Origin: Bradyrhizobium rifense
Lineage (GTDB): Bacteria > Pseudomonadota > Alphaproteobacteria > Rhizobiales > Xanthobacteraceae
Direction of reading: 5' to 3'
DNA length: 64,000 nt
Assembly (NCBI RefSeq): GCF_008123425.1
Contig: NZ_VSSS01000038.1
Location: forward strand, 159,264 to 223,263
This document shows, in pieces, positions 47,961 through 57,652 of the stretch. Within the stretch, counting starts at the first letter, position 1. Each line of letters starts with the position of its first letter. A model generated the notes under the pieces. The model worked only from the letters and a program-made list of their open reading frames with translations. It was not told the origin of the DNA and did no database searches. Made by a program: the position numbers and the translations under genes.

Positions 47961-49087
47961 GGAGTAATCCCGAATGAACTAAGCCTTCGTTCATCCTAGC
48001 CGGCGCAGTGATGGAGGCGAATCGCGCCTCAGCCGTTTCGGGCCCGCTCTGTCAGTGGAAGGCTACGAACCGCAAACCGACGTAGTAGGTTATTTTCGGA
48101 CGTCTGCCTCATTCTTTGCCGTTTGCGCGCTGGCAGGAGTGCTAGGCGCGCATAGCCCGGCACCTCCATCGTGCAGCAGTACTTGTTCTGGAATGGCAGT
48201 AGCCCGCCGCGTCATCGGTAACCTAAGCTTTCTTCTGCTGAAATGCCGAGACCGTCTTACGCTGTAACCCGTGTCCGCAAGCATTAGAACAGTCTTCCAA
48301 CAGCAGATTCGAAGGGAATGATAGAGACGATCTCGCACGATACGGCCTGACGATACTCTCGGAAAGCATTGAACCGAAATGCGATGGCTCGCCGAGAACC
48401 CGGCTTTGTCAGGGGGCATATTCGATTCGAAGAACACGAGAGAAGCTGGCCTCAATCGCGAGCTGAACGACCAAATTGCACCCGTCATCGGATGTCCGAG
48501 ATGTTCTACGTCGCGGCAACAAATGGCGCGTCAGACGAGAAATTAGAGAAAACTGATTGTCTGAACATAAGAAAAACAGTTTGTCTTGGACTCGCGCGTT
48601 GGACAGGTTTCTGAGAGCATTGATTTCGGGCAATGCTGCTGGTCAGCGACGCTCATGACGCTCGCGCGCAGCCATCGCAATGGGGCCGCTGAACGTCATT
48701 GCTCGGAATTGGACCGGAAACATCGCTGGTCGGCCTGCCGCTCGAGCTGCTGTAAAATGGGGAAAGTAGGTCCAAATCCGTGTTCGCAAGCGGTCAGCCG
48801 CACTGCTGCAATGTACGAGTTTGAACACGATATGGGGCGATACGCAGGTCCAAAGTTCGAGAGCGCTCCGTGCGACTATTACAATGTTCGACAAGTTATC
48901 TTTCGATTTTCTGAGATATTTGTGGCTGGGAGCGACACGAAGACGCTATCACCTCAGTGTGACCTGAGACGTCATCTGACCGTCAACCGTGCGGCATATC
49001 TGTTCGAATCGGGTGCTACGGCAGCCCCTGCGCCGATGCGCCGCCGGACGAGGTCGTATGTTGGTTCAACTTGGAAGAGGTTATGAC
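47961..49087. other. Region without recognised gene
   Basis: About 1.1 kb with open but unrecognisable frames on both strands (for example 48090-48488 minus, 48586-49086 plus). Confidence 0.4.
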
Positions 49088-49657
49088 ATGGTGACCACGC
49101 GTGAAGTCTCTGTCGATGACGCCACAACGGTGACCCACATGGTTGCTGCTCTGCTTGCCGAACTTGAGGGCGGACAAAAGCAGGGCGGACTAGATACCCA
49201 GCTTGTTGTCGACCTACTGGCCATGAAAGAGCGCATCTATGGGTTTCTGGCATTCATGGAGGGACGCCCGGTCGGCCTCATTATGTTGTCGGAAAGCGCC
49301 GCCCTTTTTGCGGGCGGAACCTACGGCATTATCACCGAACTCTACGTGGTGCCGGAGCAGCGCTCGATTGGGGTCGCGATGCGTCTCATTGAGGCTGCGG
49401 TGGACCTGGGTACGCTAAAGGGCTGGGGCCAGCTTGAGGTGGGGGCGCCGAGGCAGCCCATATGGAGCCGTAGTCCCTGCTCAGCATTGTACTTGAAGGC
49501 CGGCTTTGCAGAAATCGGCCCACGCCTCAAGTTGCCATTACGCGGCTTAGCTAGTCATCGTGCGAAACGTAGTGCAGCGGGGAGATCGCGGTTAGCTCCT
49601 CGGCGGCAACGCGCGCCAAGCCGCTGTATCCCGGATTCGTCTTCGACATTTGCGTGA
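49088..49657 (+). CDS. GNAT-family N-acetyltransferase
   Basis: The product (189 residues from the ATG at 49088) starts MVTTREVSVDDATTVTHMVA and shows the GNAT core: a strand with GFLAFMEGRPVGLIMLSES, then ITELYVVPEQRSIGVAMRLIEAA, where the acetyl-CoA loop (Q/RxxGxG/A) reads QRSIGVA. AAGAGG 8 bases before the ATG supports the start. GNAT similarity ends at about residue 156 (LKLPLRG); the remaining 30 basic residues look like read-through into non-coding sequence after loss of a stop. The substrate is unknown. It stands alone on this strand. Confidence 0.75.
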   Translation: MVTTREVSVDDATTVTHMVAALLAELEGGQKQGGLDTQLVVDLLAMKERIYGFLAFMEGRPVGLIMLSESAALFAGGTYGIITELYVVPEQRSIGVAMRLIEAAVDLGTLKGWGQLEVGAPRQPIWSRSPCSALYLKAGFAEIGPRLKLPLRGLASHRAKRSAAGRSRLAPRRQRAPSRCIPDSSSTFA

Positions 49658-49899
49658 GCGTCGATGTGCCGGCACCCTGTTGGCTCGCGATGGATTTGGT
49701 GATGCCGGATTTGAGTCCGTCCGCCAAATCGGAGAGCACCGGCGCATCTCAAACCCCTTATTCTGAGTGAGCTGATCCGCGCGCCCAGCTCGAAGGGACA
49801 TGAACGCTGCGCCGCGCAGGGCCAGCCTCTGCGCGGCGATGAAACATCTGTACCTGGCCAGTCTCCCAGGGCGTACGGATCGGACGGCTTACGAAAGGC
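49658..49899. other. Gap with an unrecognised minus-strand frame
   Basis: A 62-residue minus frame (49551-49739, LSDLADGLKSGITKSIASQQ) has protein-like composition and overlaps the GNAT tail, but I do not recognise it. Confidence 0.3.
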
Positions 49900-50060
49900 T
49901 CACGAGCTCGCCCCATCCGTTGACTTGTTCTTGGCCGATTTAGTATTCTTCGCGCTCACTTGCGCTGGCGTCGCACTGACGAGCTGTTCGTACACGAGTA
50001 TATGTCGCGCCCTCGGTGTTGATCAAAAAGACCCGTGCATTGGGGCGATCAGTCTTCCAC
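49900..50060 (-). pseudogene. C-terminal fragment of diaminopropionate ammonia-lyase
   Basis: The minus strand encodes FLINTEGATY, then, after a one-base shift, VYEQLVSATPAQVSAKNTKS and a stop at 49900. It is clearly homologous to the larger fragment at 56.6-57.0 kb (FNTEGAT motif of PLP-dependent ammonia-lyases). The two stretches are about 80% identical by eye over 130 bases. Only the last 50 residues survive. Confidence 0.55.
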
Positions 50061-50379
50061 GTAAATCGCGAGACCACTTCCTGAATCTCGGCAGAGCTAC
50101 CGGCGACCTCTCTTGCTGGGCTGGTAAACCCGAGGTACCCCGCAACTACGTCCCACGTCGAATGACATGCGTCGGGCCGTGCTCCGCCTCGGCAAGCGGA
50201 TAGGCTGGTTGGCCGCTAGAAAGGGCGTTCAATAAGGACTTACTGAACGCAGGCGTGAGCTTGCCGCGGTGAATTACGTTTCCTTGTGACCCTTCGCAGC
50301 TTGGGCGCTCCCAGTGCCGATTGTGTGGCCGCGCTGTTTATTGGACTTCACGTGGCAAGTGGCAAAGCCGTCGTCATCC
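50061..50379. other. Gap without recognised gene
   Basis: About 320 bases between the ammonia-lyase fragment and the IS630 remnant. Nothing recognised. Confidence 0.4.
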
Positions 50380-50711
50380 AGAGTCGCCAACTGCAGGATA
50401 ATTTATCGACCCACTAGGCCGGCGCCCTGTATCAGACTACGGCTCGAGTTCCACTACACCCAAGCACGCAAGCTGGCTCAACATGGTCGAGATCGAGATC
50501 GGCGTCCTGCGCGGTCAGTGCCTGGATCGCAGGATCGACAATCCCAAACGACTGCGCCGCGAAATCACAGCCTGGGAGCGAGGGCGAAATGCCGCCCGCT
50601 CAAGCATCAAATGGATGTTCACAACAGACAACCCGCGCCAAATGGGTAGCGCCTATCCCGCCACTTCCAAAGAGTCAAAACCTCTGTGCCGCGGCATTAG
50701 TGCGATCCTTC
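50380..50711 (+). mobile_element. IS630 remnant (copy 3), C-terminal end of transposase
   Basis: Frames contain QDNLSTH near 50393, then RLEFHYTQARKLAQH shifting to ASWLNMVEIEIGVLRGQCLD, DNPKRLRREITAWERGRNAA and IKWMFTTDN. These match the last third of the IS630 transposase at 22.4-23.5 kb. Several frameshifts; no intact inverted repeat remains. Confidence 0.8.
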
Positions 50712-51115
50712 CTCAATTGCCGCGCTAGGGGCTTTGTTCAATCTACCAACAAAATTGCAGGGTTTGGTGGCCTCAGCCTCCCAATCCCTGCAATCTCAAT
50801 GCCTCCGCATCCGAAAAAACGACTCCCGCTCAGTCGCTTAGAAGCTTGCTCACGGACGACCAAGCAGTAACCAGACACCCAGCAAAGACGGGCCGCAGGG
50901 CGTCGCATCGCTAGTTGTGGGCTAGGTCTTCCTTGTGACCCGCGTGTCGCAATCGCCCTGAATGATTCTGCTGGTCGCGAGCGCTTCGAAGGCGCTTACA
51001 TAGCCCCGATCGTGCATCTTCTTAACATCCCCCTTCATGTCTGCTCCTGCGGCTGCACTTTGGGAGCTCCAGCCGACTCTTCCTGCGAAATCGAACAAGA
51101 CCCGCTGCAACAAAC
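50712..51115. other. Gap without recognised gene
   Basis: About 400 bases; nothing recognised. Confidence 0.4.
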
Positions 51116-52183
51116 CTACTCGCCCCTGTAGGTGGCCAAGGTTTGGAGCAACTGCGGCATATAATACTTCTTCATAGCGTCCGGCACTTTCGGATCGGCT
51201 AGTCGTGTCATTTCCCGCTCTATCAGCTCGATCGCGCGTTGCTTGTCACCCTTCTCGTAGGAATACTGAGCGAGCGCCCCATGAGAATAGAAGTTGACGC
51301 CACCGCTGGCTTGCCCAGGATTGAGGATATGTTCCGACACATCCTTGCCGATCGCAAAGCGTTCCGCACGCGGAAGGTGGGCCTTATCGTTCTCCCGATC
51401 AAACAGTTGTTCCATGACGAAAATCAGCCCACGCTCAGCCTCTGACTGTTTCTTTATCGCGTCTCGAACCATTTGGTGTAAAACCTGAAAACCGGTCGCC
51501 GTGTCGCGCATTTTGTGAAGCAACAGATCCGCATGAATCTGCCGGAAGATGAAAGTGTCCGGCATGGCGGCAATGCCCTTCTCGACCGCTGAGAGCGCTG
51601 CCGGCCAATCCTTTGCTTCCATTGCCGGTTGAATCGTCTCGAGGATCGGGAGTGCGCGCGCTAGGCGTTGGTCTGCCGCGATCCGTTCCGCATCAGTGGC
51701 TTTAGCCTCATCGCTGCCGCGCCAAGTGTCGTTGAAAATTTTCGGCAAGACGGCGTCGATGTCGATCGGATGACCGATAAAGGCAATGTGGCCGTCGCGG
51801 TCGACGATGAACAATGTCGGAACCCCGAGAGAAGAGCTGGCATCCATCCAAAGCTTGTTCATTTCGCCCGTACTGTCGAACCCGATTCGATAGTTCAGAT
51901 TTGAGAATTTTTCAGTCAACCAGGCGTCCAACTTGGTGCGAGCCTGATCCGGCGTTGGTGCTTCTTCACTAGCTGCGATTCCGACGACCTCAAGCCCTTC
52001 GTCTTTGTATTCTGATTGCAGCTCTATCAGATGAGGGATCGCCCGCACACATGGGCCGCACGAAGTTGACCAAAATTCGACGATGTACACTTTCCCTGGC
52101 TGGAAGTTCGTGAGGGGCGCGCCACGCAGCCAGTTCTCGACTTTGAGCGAAGGAGCGGGGGACGCCAAGCATAGCTGCTGCAT
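51116..52183 (-). CDS. TlpA-like thioredoxin-fold protein with long C-terminal helical domain
   Basis: The 355-residue protein begins MQQLCLASPAPSLKVENWLR and has a TlpA/ResA-type redox domain: VEFWSTSCGPCVRAIPHL with the CxxC pair (C42, C45 by count), then GVPTLFIVDRDGHIAFIG with the cis-proline. From about residue 165 on it carries a helical region with TPR-like features (AMEAKDWPAALSAVEKGIA). There is no signal peptide or membrane anchor, so it should act in the cytoplasm, unlike TlpA itself. The ATG at 52183 follows GAAGAG; the frame opens at 52237 inside the promoter. A consensus sigma-54 promoter and a NifA site lie upstream, which points to a role in nitrogen-fixing cells, perhaps in protecting or maturing redox proteins (inference). 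Confidence 0.85.
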   Translation of the reverse strand: MQQLCLASPAPSLKVENWLRGAPLTNFQPGKVYIVEFWSTSCGPCVRAIPHLIELQSEYKDEGLEVVGIAASEEAPTPDQARTKLDAWLTEKFSNLNYRIGFDSTGEMNKLWMDASSSLGVPTLFIVDRDGHIAFIGHPIDIDAVLPKIFNDTWRGSDEAKATDAERIAADQRLARALPILETIQPAMEAKDWPAALSAVEKGIAAMPDTFIFRQIHADLLLHKMRDTATGFQVLHQMVRDAIKKQSEAERGLIFVMEQLFDRENDKAHLPRAERFAIGKDVSEHILNPGQASGGVNFYSHGALAQYSYEKGDKQRAIELIEREMTRLADPKVPDAMKKYYMPQLLQTLATYRGE

Positions 52184-52232
52184 GTAATTCTCTTCAAAGT
52201 TACTCGTTGCGCGACCTTGTCCGTTCACCTTT

Positions 52233-52248
52233 AGCAATCACCGTGCCA
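52233..52248 (-). promoter_or_regulatory. Sigma-54 (-24/-12) promoter of the TlpA-like gene
   Basis: Read on the minus strand: TGGCACGGTGATTGCT, an exact match to the consensus TGGCACG-N4-TTGCT. The predicted start is near 52222, 39 bases before the ATG at 52183. Confidence 0.88.
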
Positions 52249-52314
52249 GGCTGTCCGTGCGCACTAAGCACATGACAACGCTTTGAAAACATCCACACGC
52301 CCAGTAAGGTCCCA

Positions 52315-52330
52315 TGTATGTAACCCGACA
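52315..52330 (-). promoter_or_regulatory. NifA upstream activator site for the TlpA-like gene
   Basis: TGT at 52315-52317 and ACA at 52328-52330 with 10 bases between; the centre is about 100 bases upstream of the predicted start. Confidence 0.7.
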
Positions 52331-53046
52331 AGCCGCGTCGGCGTCGGATTTCGGGCACGCATCGCGACCTTCGTGCCGCCAGAAGATCGTCTTGCGATGT
52401 GCATCAGCGAGCCGCGCTGCACCAGTAGGAGGCGCGTGAGAATACGGATGGTGCCCGCTGACCGACAAATTCCAAGGGTCCGGTCGTGGACAACAGCGGT
52501 CAGCATCGGATACGGCACTATCTTTCCGTACCGAACCAGCAAAGCTGCCTGTCGGCGCGGTCCAGATGACCGCGGACCGATCTCGAGATCGGAATCGCAA
52601 GCACGAAAACTGGTGCGAGCATTGCTTGAACATAGGGAAACCAACTCAATCTCGCCAGAGCGGGGCGGAGAATATTGAATTCGAACCCGCGGCACATTGG
52701 CTTGCATGCCCCGTAGATGGGCACCGTGGACGCGGTCTGTCTGGTTAACATTCGCCCACATCCTCGAGAACGCGTTGGCCAGGCTGACTGAAGATTCTGT
52801 CCGACGAATATGTCGAACCTTCTTAGTTCCCTCGGCAACGCCTTCAGTCTCCGCGCGAACAAGCCAACGGCTTCGCGGCGCTAGCAATACAACCACTGAC
52901 CCTAGATGAGCCTCATGACTTGGTTGCCGCTCGCGATCGCGTGAATCGCCTAAGGAGGTGAGGCCTAGTAGATGCGTGCAGCTGCGCGCCTGCTCAATGT
53001 GCCGCTCGCAGATCAGGTCGATCACTCGCGAGATGCACACCTGACT
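52331..53046. other. Region without recognised gene
   Basis: About 700 bases between the TlpA promoter region and the truncated IS630 transposase. Long minus-strand frames run through it but show no family motif. Confidence 0.4.
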
Positions 53047-53633
53047 GACGCGCCTCGCCGATGAGTTGCACCGGGCTTTCGTCGAAGCACACGAATGGCC
53101 GCTTGGCATCGGGCGCTTCGGCATAGAGCTCGAGCACGTCTTCCATGCGGGCGATGTATTCGCCATCGACCTTCGGAATGCACCACATGTCCTTGCGCCA
53201 GGGCTTGAGGTCATTTTCGGCCAGGCGCCGCCGAACGTCTCGTGCGTCAGGCTCCTGTGCTCGGTGAGCTTGACCATCGCGCCTGCCAGCAGCTCAAGCG
53301 TCCAGCGGGCGCGGCCCTGGGGTGGGCTGGTACAGGCTGTCGCCACCAGCAAGGCTTCTTCCTTGCTCGTAAGATTGCGCTCCGCTCCGGGATGCGGCTC
53401 TTCGCTCAGCGCGCGCTCCAGATTACCTTCCACGAAGCGTCGTTGGTCCGGTACACGGTCGAGCCGCCCACCCCGACGCTCCTTGCGATCTCCTCGTCGC
53501 TGGCGCCGGCATCGGCGGCTAGCAAACTCTGCGCTCGCTTGAGCATGCGCGAGACATGCTTGCCGCCGTTGAGCAGTGCCCTGAGTTCCGTGCGCTCGAT
53601 TTGGCCGAGGTCGACCCGATAGCGTACATTCAT
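53047..53633 (-). pseudogene. IS630 transposase (copy 2), truncated and frameshifted
   Basis: The ATG at 53633 opens with MNVRYRVDLGQIERTELRAL, the same start as copy 1. Frames then shift near 53440 to RRFVEGNLERALSEEPHPGA and near 53240 to MWCIPKVDGEYIARMEDVLE and FVCFDESPVQLIGEARQ. Homology stops at about 53047, so the catalytic second half with the QDN and WLNMLE motifs is missing. It is a relative of, not identical to, copy 1. Confidence 0.82.
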
Positions 53634-53676
53634 GGCGTGCCTCCGTGTTCGAGGCACGCACAAACAACTGAATCGG

Positions 53677-53934
53677 ATGGCCGGCGTGAGTCCTTCGGCA
53701 GAACCCTTCACGCCCAAGCAGGGGCAGTACCTCGCCTTATCAACCGCTATACGCGGCTGCACCGCAGACCCCCGGGCCGAAACCGACATGCAGGAATATT
53801 TCCGCGTCAGCCCACCCTCAGTTCACCAGATGCTGCTGACGCTGGAAGGAGCCGGCCTCATCACAAGGCAGCCAAGGATTCCTCGCAGCATCGAGGTTCT
53901 CGTTGATCCGAAACTCCTGCCCGAGCTAATCTGA
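53677..53934 (+). pseudogene. Winged-helix gene of IS630 copy 2, internally shifted
   Basis: The frame gives FTPKQGQYLA, a foreign-looking stretch (STAIRGCTADPR), then ETDMQEYFRVSPPSVHQMLL and ITRQPRIPRSIEVLVD. It matches the winged-helix protein at 22.1 kb at both ends. The middle is in another frame (INRYTRLHRRPP), so two compensating shifts have replaced about 15 residues. It lies divergent from the transposase, as in copy 1, and next to the inverted-repeat end at 53961-53974. Confidence 0.65.
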
Positions 53935-53960
53935 CCGCCGGTCGCAACCGGTCAAACTCA

Positions 53961-53974
53961 CTGTGCAGAACCAC
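53961..53974 (+). repeat. Inverted-repeat end of IS630 copy 2
   Basis: CTGTGCAGAACCAC followed by TAG, a variant of the right end of copy 1 (23512-23525). The insertion sits at the stop codon of the neighbouring UPF0149-type gene. Confidence 0.6.
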
Positions 53975-54510
53975 TAGTACTGGCGGATGGCCTCGACGGG
54001 CGGCGGAATATCGGCGTAGGCGCGCCGCGTCTCGCGGCCGCTTTGTGGTGCTCCGAGCAGCAACTGTCCCTGATCGTCGGCACGGTGCAGCAGAATAGGC
54101 AGGAGCAGGCCGTGATTTACGTTGCTGGCGTCCAGCAGTGGCGCCCACGCCGATAGTCTGAATCGCATCGCGGCATAAACCTCCTGACACCAAGGTCGCA
54201 AATCGACGTCGCGATTGCCTTTGCGGCGGTGCATCGGCTCGAACAGGCGATGCGTGGTCGAAAGGATTTGGCTGATCTGGTTATGGCGCAGCGCAACGGC
54301 GGAGATCGCGGCAAACTCCGGGGTGCCGCCGTGGTTGAAAGCATCGGCATCAATGGAGCAGCGGCCAGATCCAGTCGAGCGGGCTCATGACACCGGTCCG
54401 GCCACGAGCGCAGCGACGTGACCGTCGAGCATGGGAAGACCTGTGGCGGCAGGATGCTGATCGACGCGAGCCCGGAGCCGTCGTTCGAGCAACGCAATCG
54501 GCATCGCGGC
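53974..54510 (-). pseudogene. UPF0149 (YecA/YgfB-type) protein, frameshifted
   Basis: Minus-strand frames give LPMLDGHVAALVAGPVS (near 54400), LDWIWPLL, then MHRRKGNRDVDLRPWCQEVY and MRFRLSAWAPLLDASNVNHG, followed by LLLPILLHRAD, and a stop at 53974. This order (LDG..ALV.GP, W, WAPL, LLPIL) is typical of UPF0149 proteins of unknown function. Shifts near 54380 and 54240 break it. It lies directly downstream of an IS66 transposase end, and similar pairs are, as far as I recall, seen in Bradyrhizobium genomes. Confidence 0.5.
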
Positions 54511-54545
54511 GGCGGTCATCGACGATGCTTTATGGCGACGTGGGC

Positions 54546-54760
54546 TCACGCAGCGGCCTGCTGCGCAGCGCGCTGGCGGGCCGCCTTCCAGTTCCACGCG
54601 AGCAGCTCGTGCAGCTGATGGTTCTTGGTTCCCTCGGAGGCGACGCGCTCCAGCACGTCAGTCAGGCAGACCTGCGGGTCGAGCTCATGGAGCTTTGCTG
54701 TGTTCACGATCGACTCCAGGGTCGCCCAGCTCTCGGCGCCACGTTCGCTGCAAAGGGCGT
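54546..54760 (-). mobile_element. IS66-type transposase (TnpC) C-terminal remnant
   Basis: The minus strand reads ERGAESWATLESIVNTAKLH, then DPQVCLTDVLERVASEG and HELLAWNWKAARQRAAQQ before a stop at 54546. This matches the C-terminus of IS66 TnpC proteins (ERGAENWA..., LTDVL.R, LLPW). About 70 residues remain. Confidence 0.7.
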
Positions 54761-55125
54761 GCCTCCCCGAGAGAATGAGGATAAGCGGCTGCGTGCCATA
54801 GCTGAGAGTGCTTGCGCTGCGAGTGCTTGCATCCTGAACTGACTACCACAAAAACACACGTTCGTTACACCTCCCAAGCCTGATAGGAGAGCTTCGCTCG
54901 CTTTGCCATTATTCTTAATCGACAGGGGCCGAGCCAAGGTCGACCCAACTTCGCCGTAACATGATTTCAGATTTCAGAGCTCTCGCGAACCCGAGCCATG
55001 GACATGCGTCACACATTGTTAGTGCACCGCCCAAGCTCGTTGTGTTTCGACCGAGCTTTCCAGCGAACTCTAGAGCGCACTCAGCTGAGCAAGCAAAATT
55101 GCAGGCCAATGTCCGCGAGGCAACC
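54761..55125. other. Upstream region of the P450 gene
   Basis: About 365 bases. The P450 frame is open from 54961, but no family resemblance starts before 55126. No -24/-12 or NifA site found. Confidence 0.45.
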
Positions 55126-56364
55126 ATGATAGCACTATCGGCAGAGAACGCTTGCGAGAGTGCTGATATCCCGCTGAGCCGCCTTGATGTAAGCGCGCCC
55201 AAGCGCTTTAAGGATGATACCGTTTGGCCTTGTTTCGAGCGCCTGCGAAGGGAAGATCCTGTCCATTATTGCGAAGACAGCCCATACGGACCATATTGGT
55301 CGATAACAAAATACCGCGACATCATAGCCGTGGACTCAAATCACACAATATTCTCATCAGAGCGAAGCGTCACAATTGTCGACCCGCCGGAGGAATATTG
55401 GACCCCCAGTTTCATCAAAATGAGTCCTCCTGTCCATGCTCAGCAGCGTGAGACTATCAGTCCGATAGCGGCATCGGAGAATCTGGAAAATCTTGAAGGC
55501 TTGATTCGCTCGCGGGTTCAGAAGATCTTGGACGGTTTGCCGCGCAATGATACCTTCAACTGGGTCGACAGGGTCTCGATCGAGTTGACGACCCAAATGC
55601 TGGCCACGCTGTTCGATTTTCCATTTGAGGATCGACGGTTGCTGACCTACTGGTCGGACGTAGCTGCCTTGACGCCACAAATGGGCGACCAGATCGACAG
55701 CTGGGAAAAGCGAAAGGTGGTGCTGTCGGAGTGCCTGGACTATTTCACACGGCTTTGGAGCGAACGGGTCAATTGCGAACCGCGCGCTGACCTGATCTCG
55801 ATGATGGCGCATTCGCCGGCGACGCGAAACATGGAGCCGCGCGAGTTCCTGGGCAACCTCATTCTGCTGATTGTTGGAGGCAACGATACAACGCGCAACT
55901 CAATCAGCGGTGGCGTCTTGTTCATGAGCCAAAATCCGTCCGAACTGCGAAAACTCCGAGATGACGCTTCGCTACTGCCCGGGGCGGTATCCGAGATTAT
56001 ACGATACCAGACCCCTATCGCGCACATGCGCCGGACGGCTGTGGACGATTTGACGATAGGCCACAAGAAAATCAGGCGAGGCGATAAAGTTGTGATGTGG
56101 TATATCTCTGGAAACCGAGACGACGAAGTCATTGCGAACCCCAACAGCTTCATCATTGATCGAGAAAATGTACGACAGCATCTCTCATTTGGATTTGGGA
56201 TTCATCGTTGCGTGGGTAGGCATCTCGCAGAGCTGCAGCTGAAAATCCTGTGGGAGGAGATGCTGAAACGATCTCTGGAGGTAAAGGTGGTCGGCGAACC
56301 GGAGCGAGTTGAATCTAATTTTGTGCACGGTTATTCCGCACTGCCGGTTCAGATTCCAGGTTAG
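55126..56364 (+). CDS. Cytochrome P450 (CYP127-like)
   Basis: The 412-residue soluble bacterial P450 has the oxygen-activating I-helix GGNDTTRN (about 251-258), the ExxR pair E290 and R293 (EIIR), and the heme loop FGFGIHRCVG with C362. I chose the ATG at 55126, preceded by CGAGG, because it gives a normal length. Similar P450s of the CYP127 type occur on symbiotic plasmids and islands of rhizobia; assignment to that family is from memory. No ferredoxin or reductase gene lies next to it, so it depends on redox partners elsewhere. The substrate is unknown. Confidence 0.9.
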   Translation: MIALSAENACESADIPLSRLDVSAPKRFKDDTVWPCFERLRREDPVHYCEDSPYGPYWSITKYRDIIAVDSNHTIFSSERSVTIVDPPEEYWTPSFIKMSPPVHAQQRETISPIAASENLENLEGLIRSRVQKILDGLPRNDTFNWVDRVSIELTTQMLATLFDFPFEDRRLLTYWSDVAALTPQMGDQIDSWEKRKVVLSECLDYFTRLWSERVNCEPRADLISMMAHSPATRNMEPREFLGNLILLIVGGNDTTRNSISGGVLFMSQNPSELRKLRDDASLLPGAVSEIIRYQTPIAHMRRTAVDDLTIGHKKIRRGDKVVMWYISGNRDDEVIANPNSFIIDRENVRQHLSFGFGIHRCVGRHLAELQLKILWEEMLKRSLEVKVVGEPERVESNFVHGYSALPVQIPG

Positions 56365-56639
56365 TCGCGGTTGCGAGCGACATTCAACACTGGTCGTGTA
56401 GAACCGGCGGTTAGGTCACGGCCTGGTGGAGACTAGTTGTCTGGGTAAGTTCACCGGCGTTGCGTTGAGGGCTTGTGGTTTTTTCGAAGAGTGCGGACAG
56501 GGCCACAGCGTCGTTATCCGGTCGAAGACTCTGGCCGGCCGTTCCGATACGTCACGCCGCCGATTGTCGCATCGTTGTTACTGGAGAGCTTGGCGCCGCG
56601 CGCCGCACGCGCTCGGGAAATTGGGCCGACGATGTTCTT
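56365..56639. other. Gap after P450
   Basis: No gene recognised in about 275 bases. Confidence 0.4.
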
Positions 56640-57030
56640 GGCCCATTTGATATTCTTGCGGTCACTTGCGCTGGCGTCGCGATGACGAGCTGTTCGTACA
56701 AGAGAGGATATGTCGCGCCCTCGGTGTTGATCAGAAGGACCCGTCAATTGGGTCCAAGACCAATCTTGCCACCAAGGTCGGGTCAGAAGCAGCCTGCAGT
56801 ACGGCTGCGAGGCCAACACCACCACTTTCGCCTGCAACTACAGCGATAGCTAACCCTCGGAAATGCCAGACGTTTCATCACGCTGATTGCGTCCTCGTCG
56901 TCGACAGTCATCAAAACATTCGCTGTGCGCGAAAGGATGCTCCAAGCGACGAGCGAAGGCTCGTAGCATTCGAGCGTCGCCATCAAGGCGACCGCGACTG
57001 GCGCGGCTTTGGAACGAAATCCTCCAACCG
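56640..57030 (-). pseudogene. Diaminopropionate ammonia-lyase, C-terminal part, frameshifted
   Basis: Minus-strand frames give APVAVALMATLECYEPSLVA, then SILSRTANVLMTVDDEDAIS and VMKRLAFP. After a shift near 56870 they give GESGGVGLAAVLQAASDPTL, the PLP phosphate-binding glycine loop region, and LLINTEGATYPLLYEQLV. The order and motifs match the C-terminal third of diaminopropionate ammonia-lyase (PLP fold type II). The N-terminal two thirds, including the PLP lysine, are missing. A shorter related fragment lies at 49.9-50.06 kb. Confidence 0.65.
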
Positions 57031-57652
57031 CTTCATCGTGAACAGCTGCTCCATGAACACGTCGCTCCCGCGCATCGAACCGTTTCGCCAAGGTGGAATT
57101 GGCAGTCTATCTTTGGCGTACATATTTCAGCAGCCTGCTAGGCGCCCGCCGCCACGTGCGGGCGACGCCGGCATCAACCGGCGGGCAGATGCGCCAAGGG
57201 CGACAATTCCAGGGGCCTGAATCTGGCGTGCTCACAAACTTGGAAGCCCGGATTCACTGAAGTCAGCGAATGTATCTCTGGCGACAATGGCAGAATCGGC
57301 ACAAGGGATGCATCGAGCTTCGCCGCCTCGGCATCGGGAAGTTCGCGGCATCGAGTGCCGCCGGGGCTTTGGCGAATGTCCGGGCACCAGCGGTGCAGCA
57401 CGCCCTGCGCAATCACTTCTTTGACGCTCGCGGTCTCTCCGAATATGGTTCCTCGGCCAGCTTCACTCGGTCGAACCGCCGCGGTACGGACCCGTGTATG
57501 CCAGGTGGTGAGGGAAGGGTGGCGTCGCGAGACGTCCCCCTCCCGATCAATTAAAGCGCATATACCGGCTAACCCGCCGAGGCTCTGGCGGCAGCGTCGC
57601 ACCTCGACTATGCGAGCTTCGTAGGACGGACGCGCTGATTCCCCAAGGGGCA
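57031..57652. other. Region without recognised gene
   Basis: About 620 bases. A 159-residue minus frame (57174-57653) is open but unrecognised. Confidence 0.35.

Noticed and set aside
52264..53667. A 467-codon open frame on the minus strand
   Set aside because: It is a chance fusion of out-of-frame IS630 transposase with non-coding sequence; only about 80 codons in the middle are in the true transposase frame.
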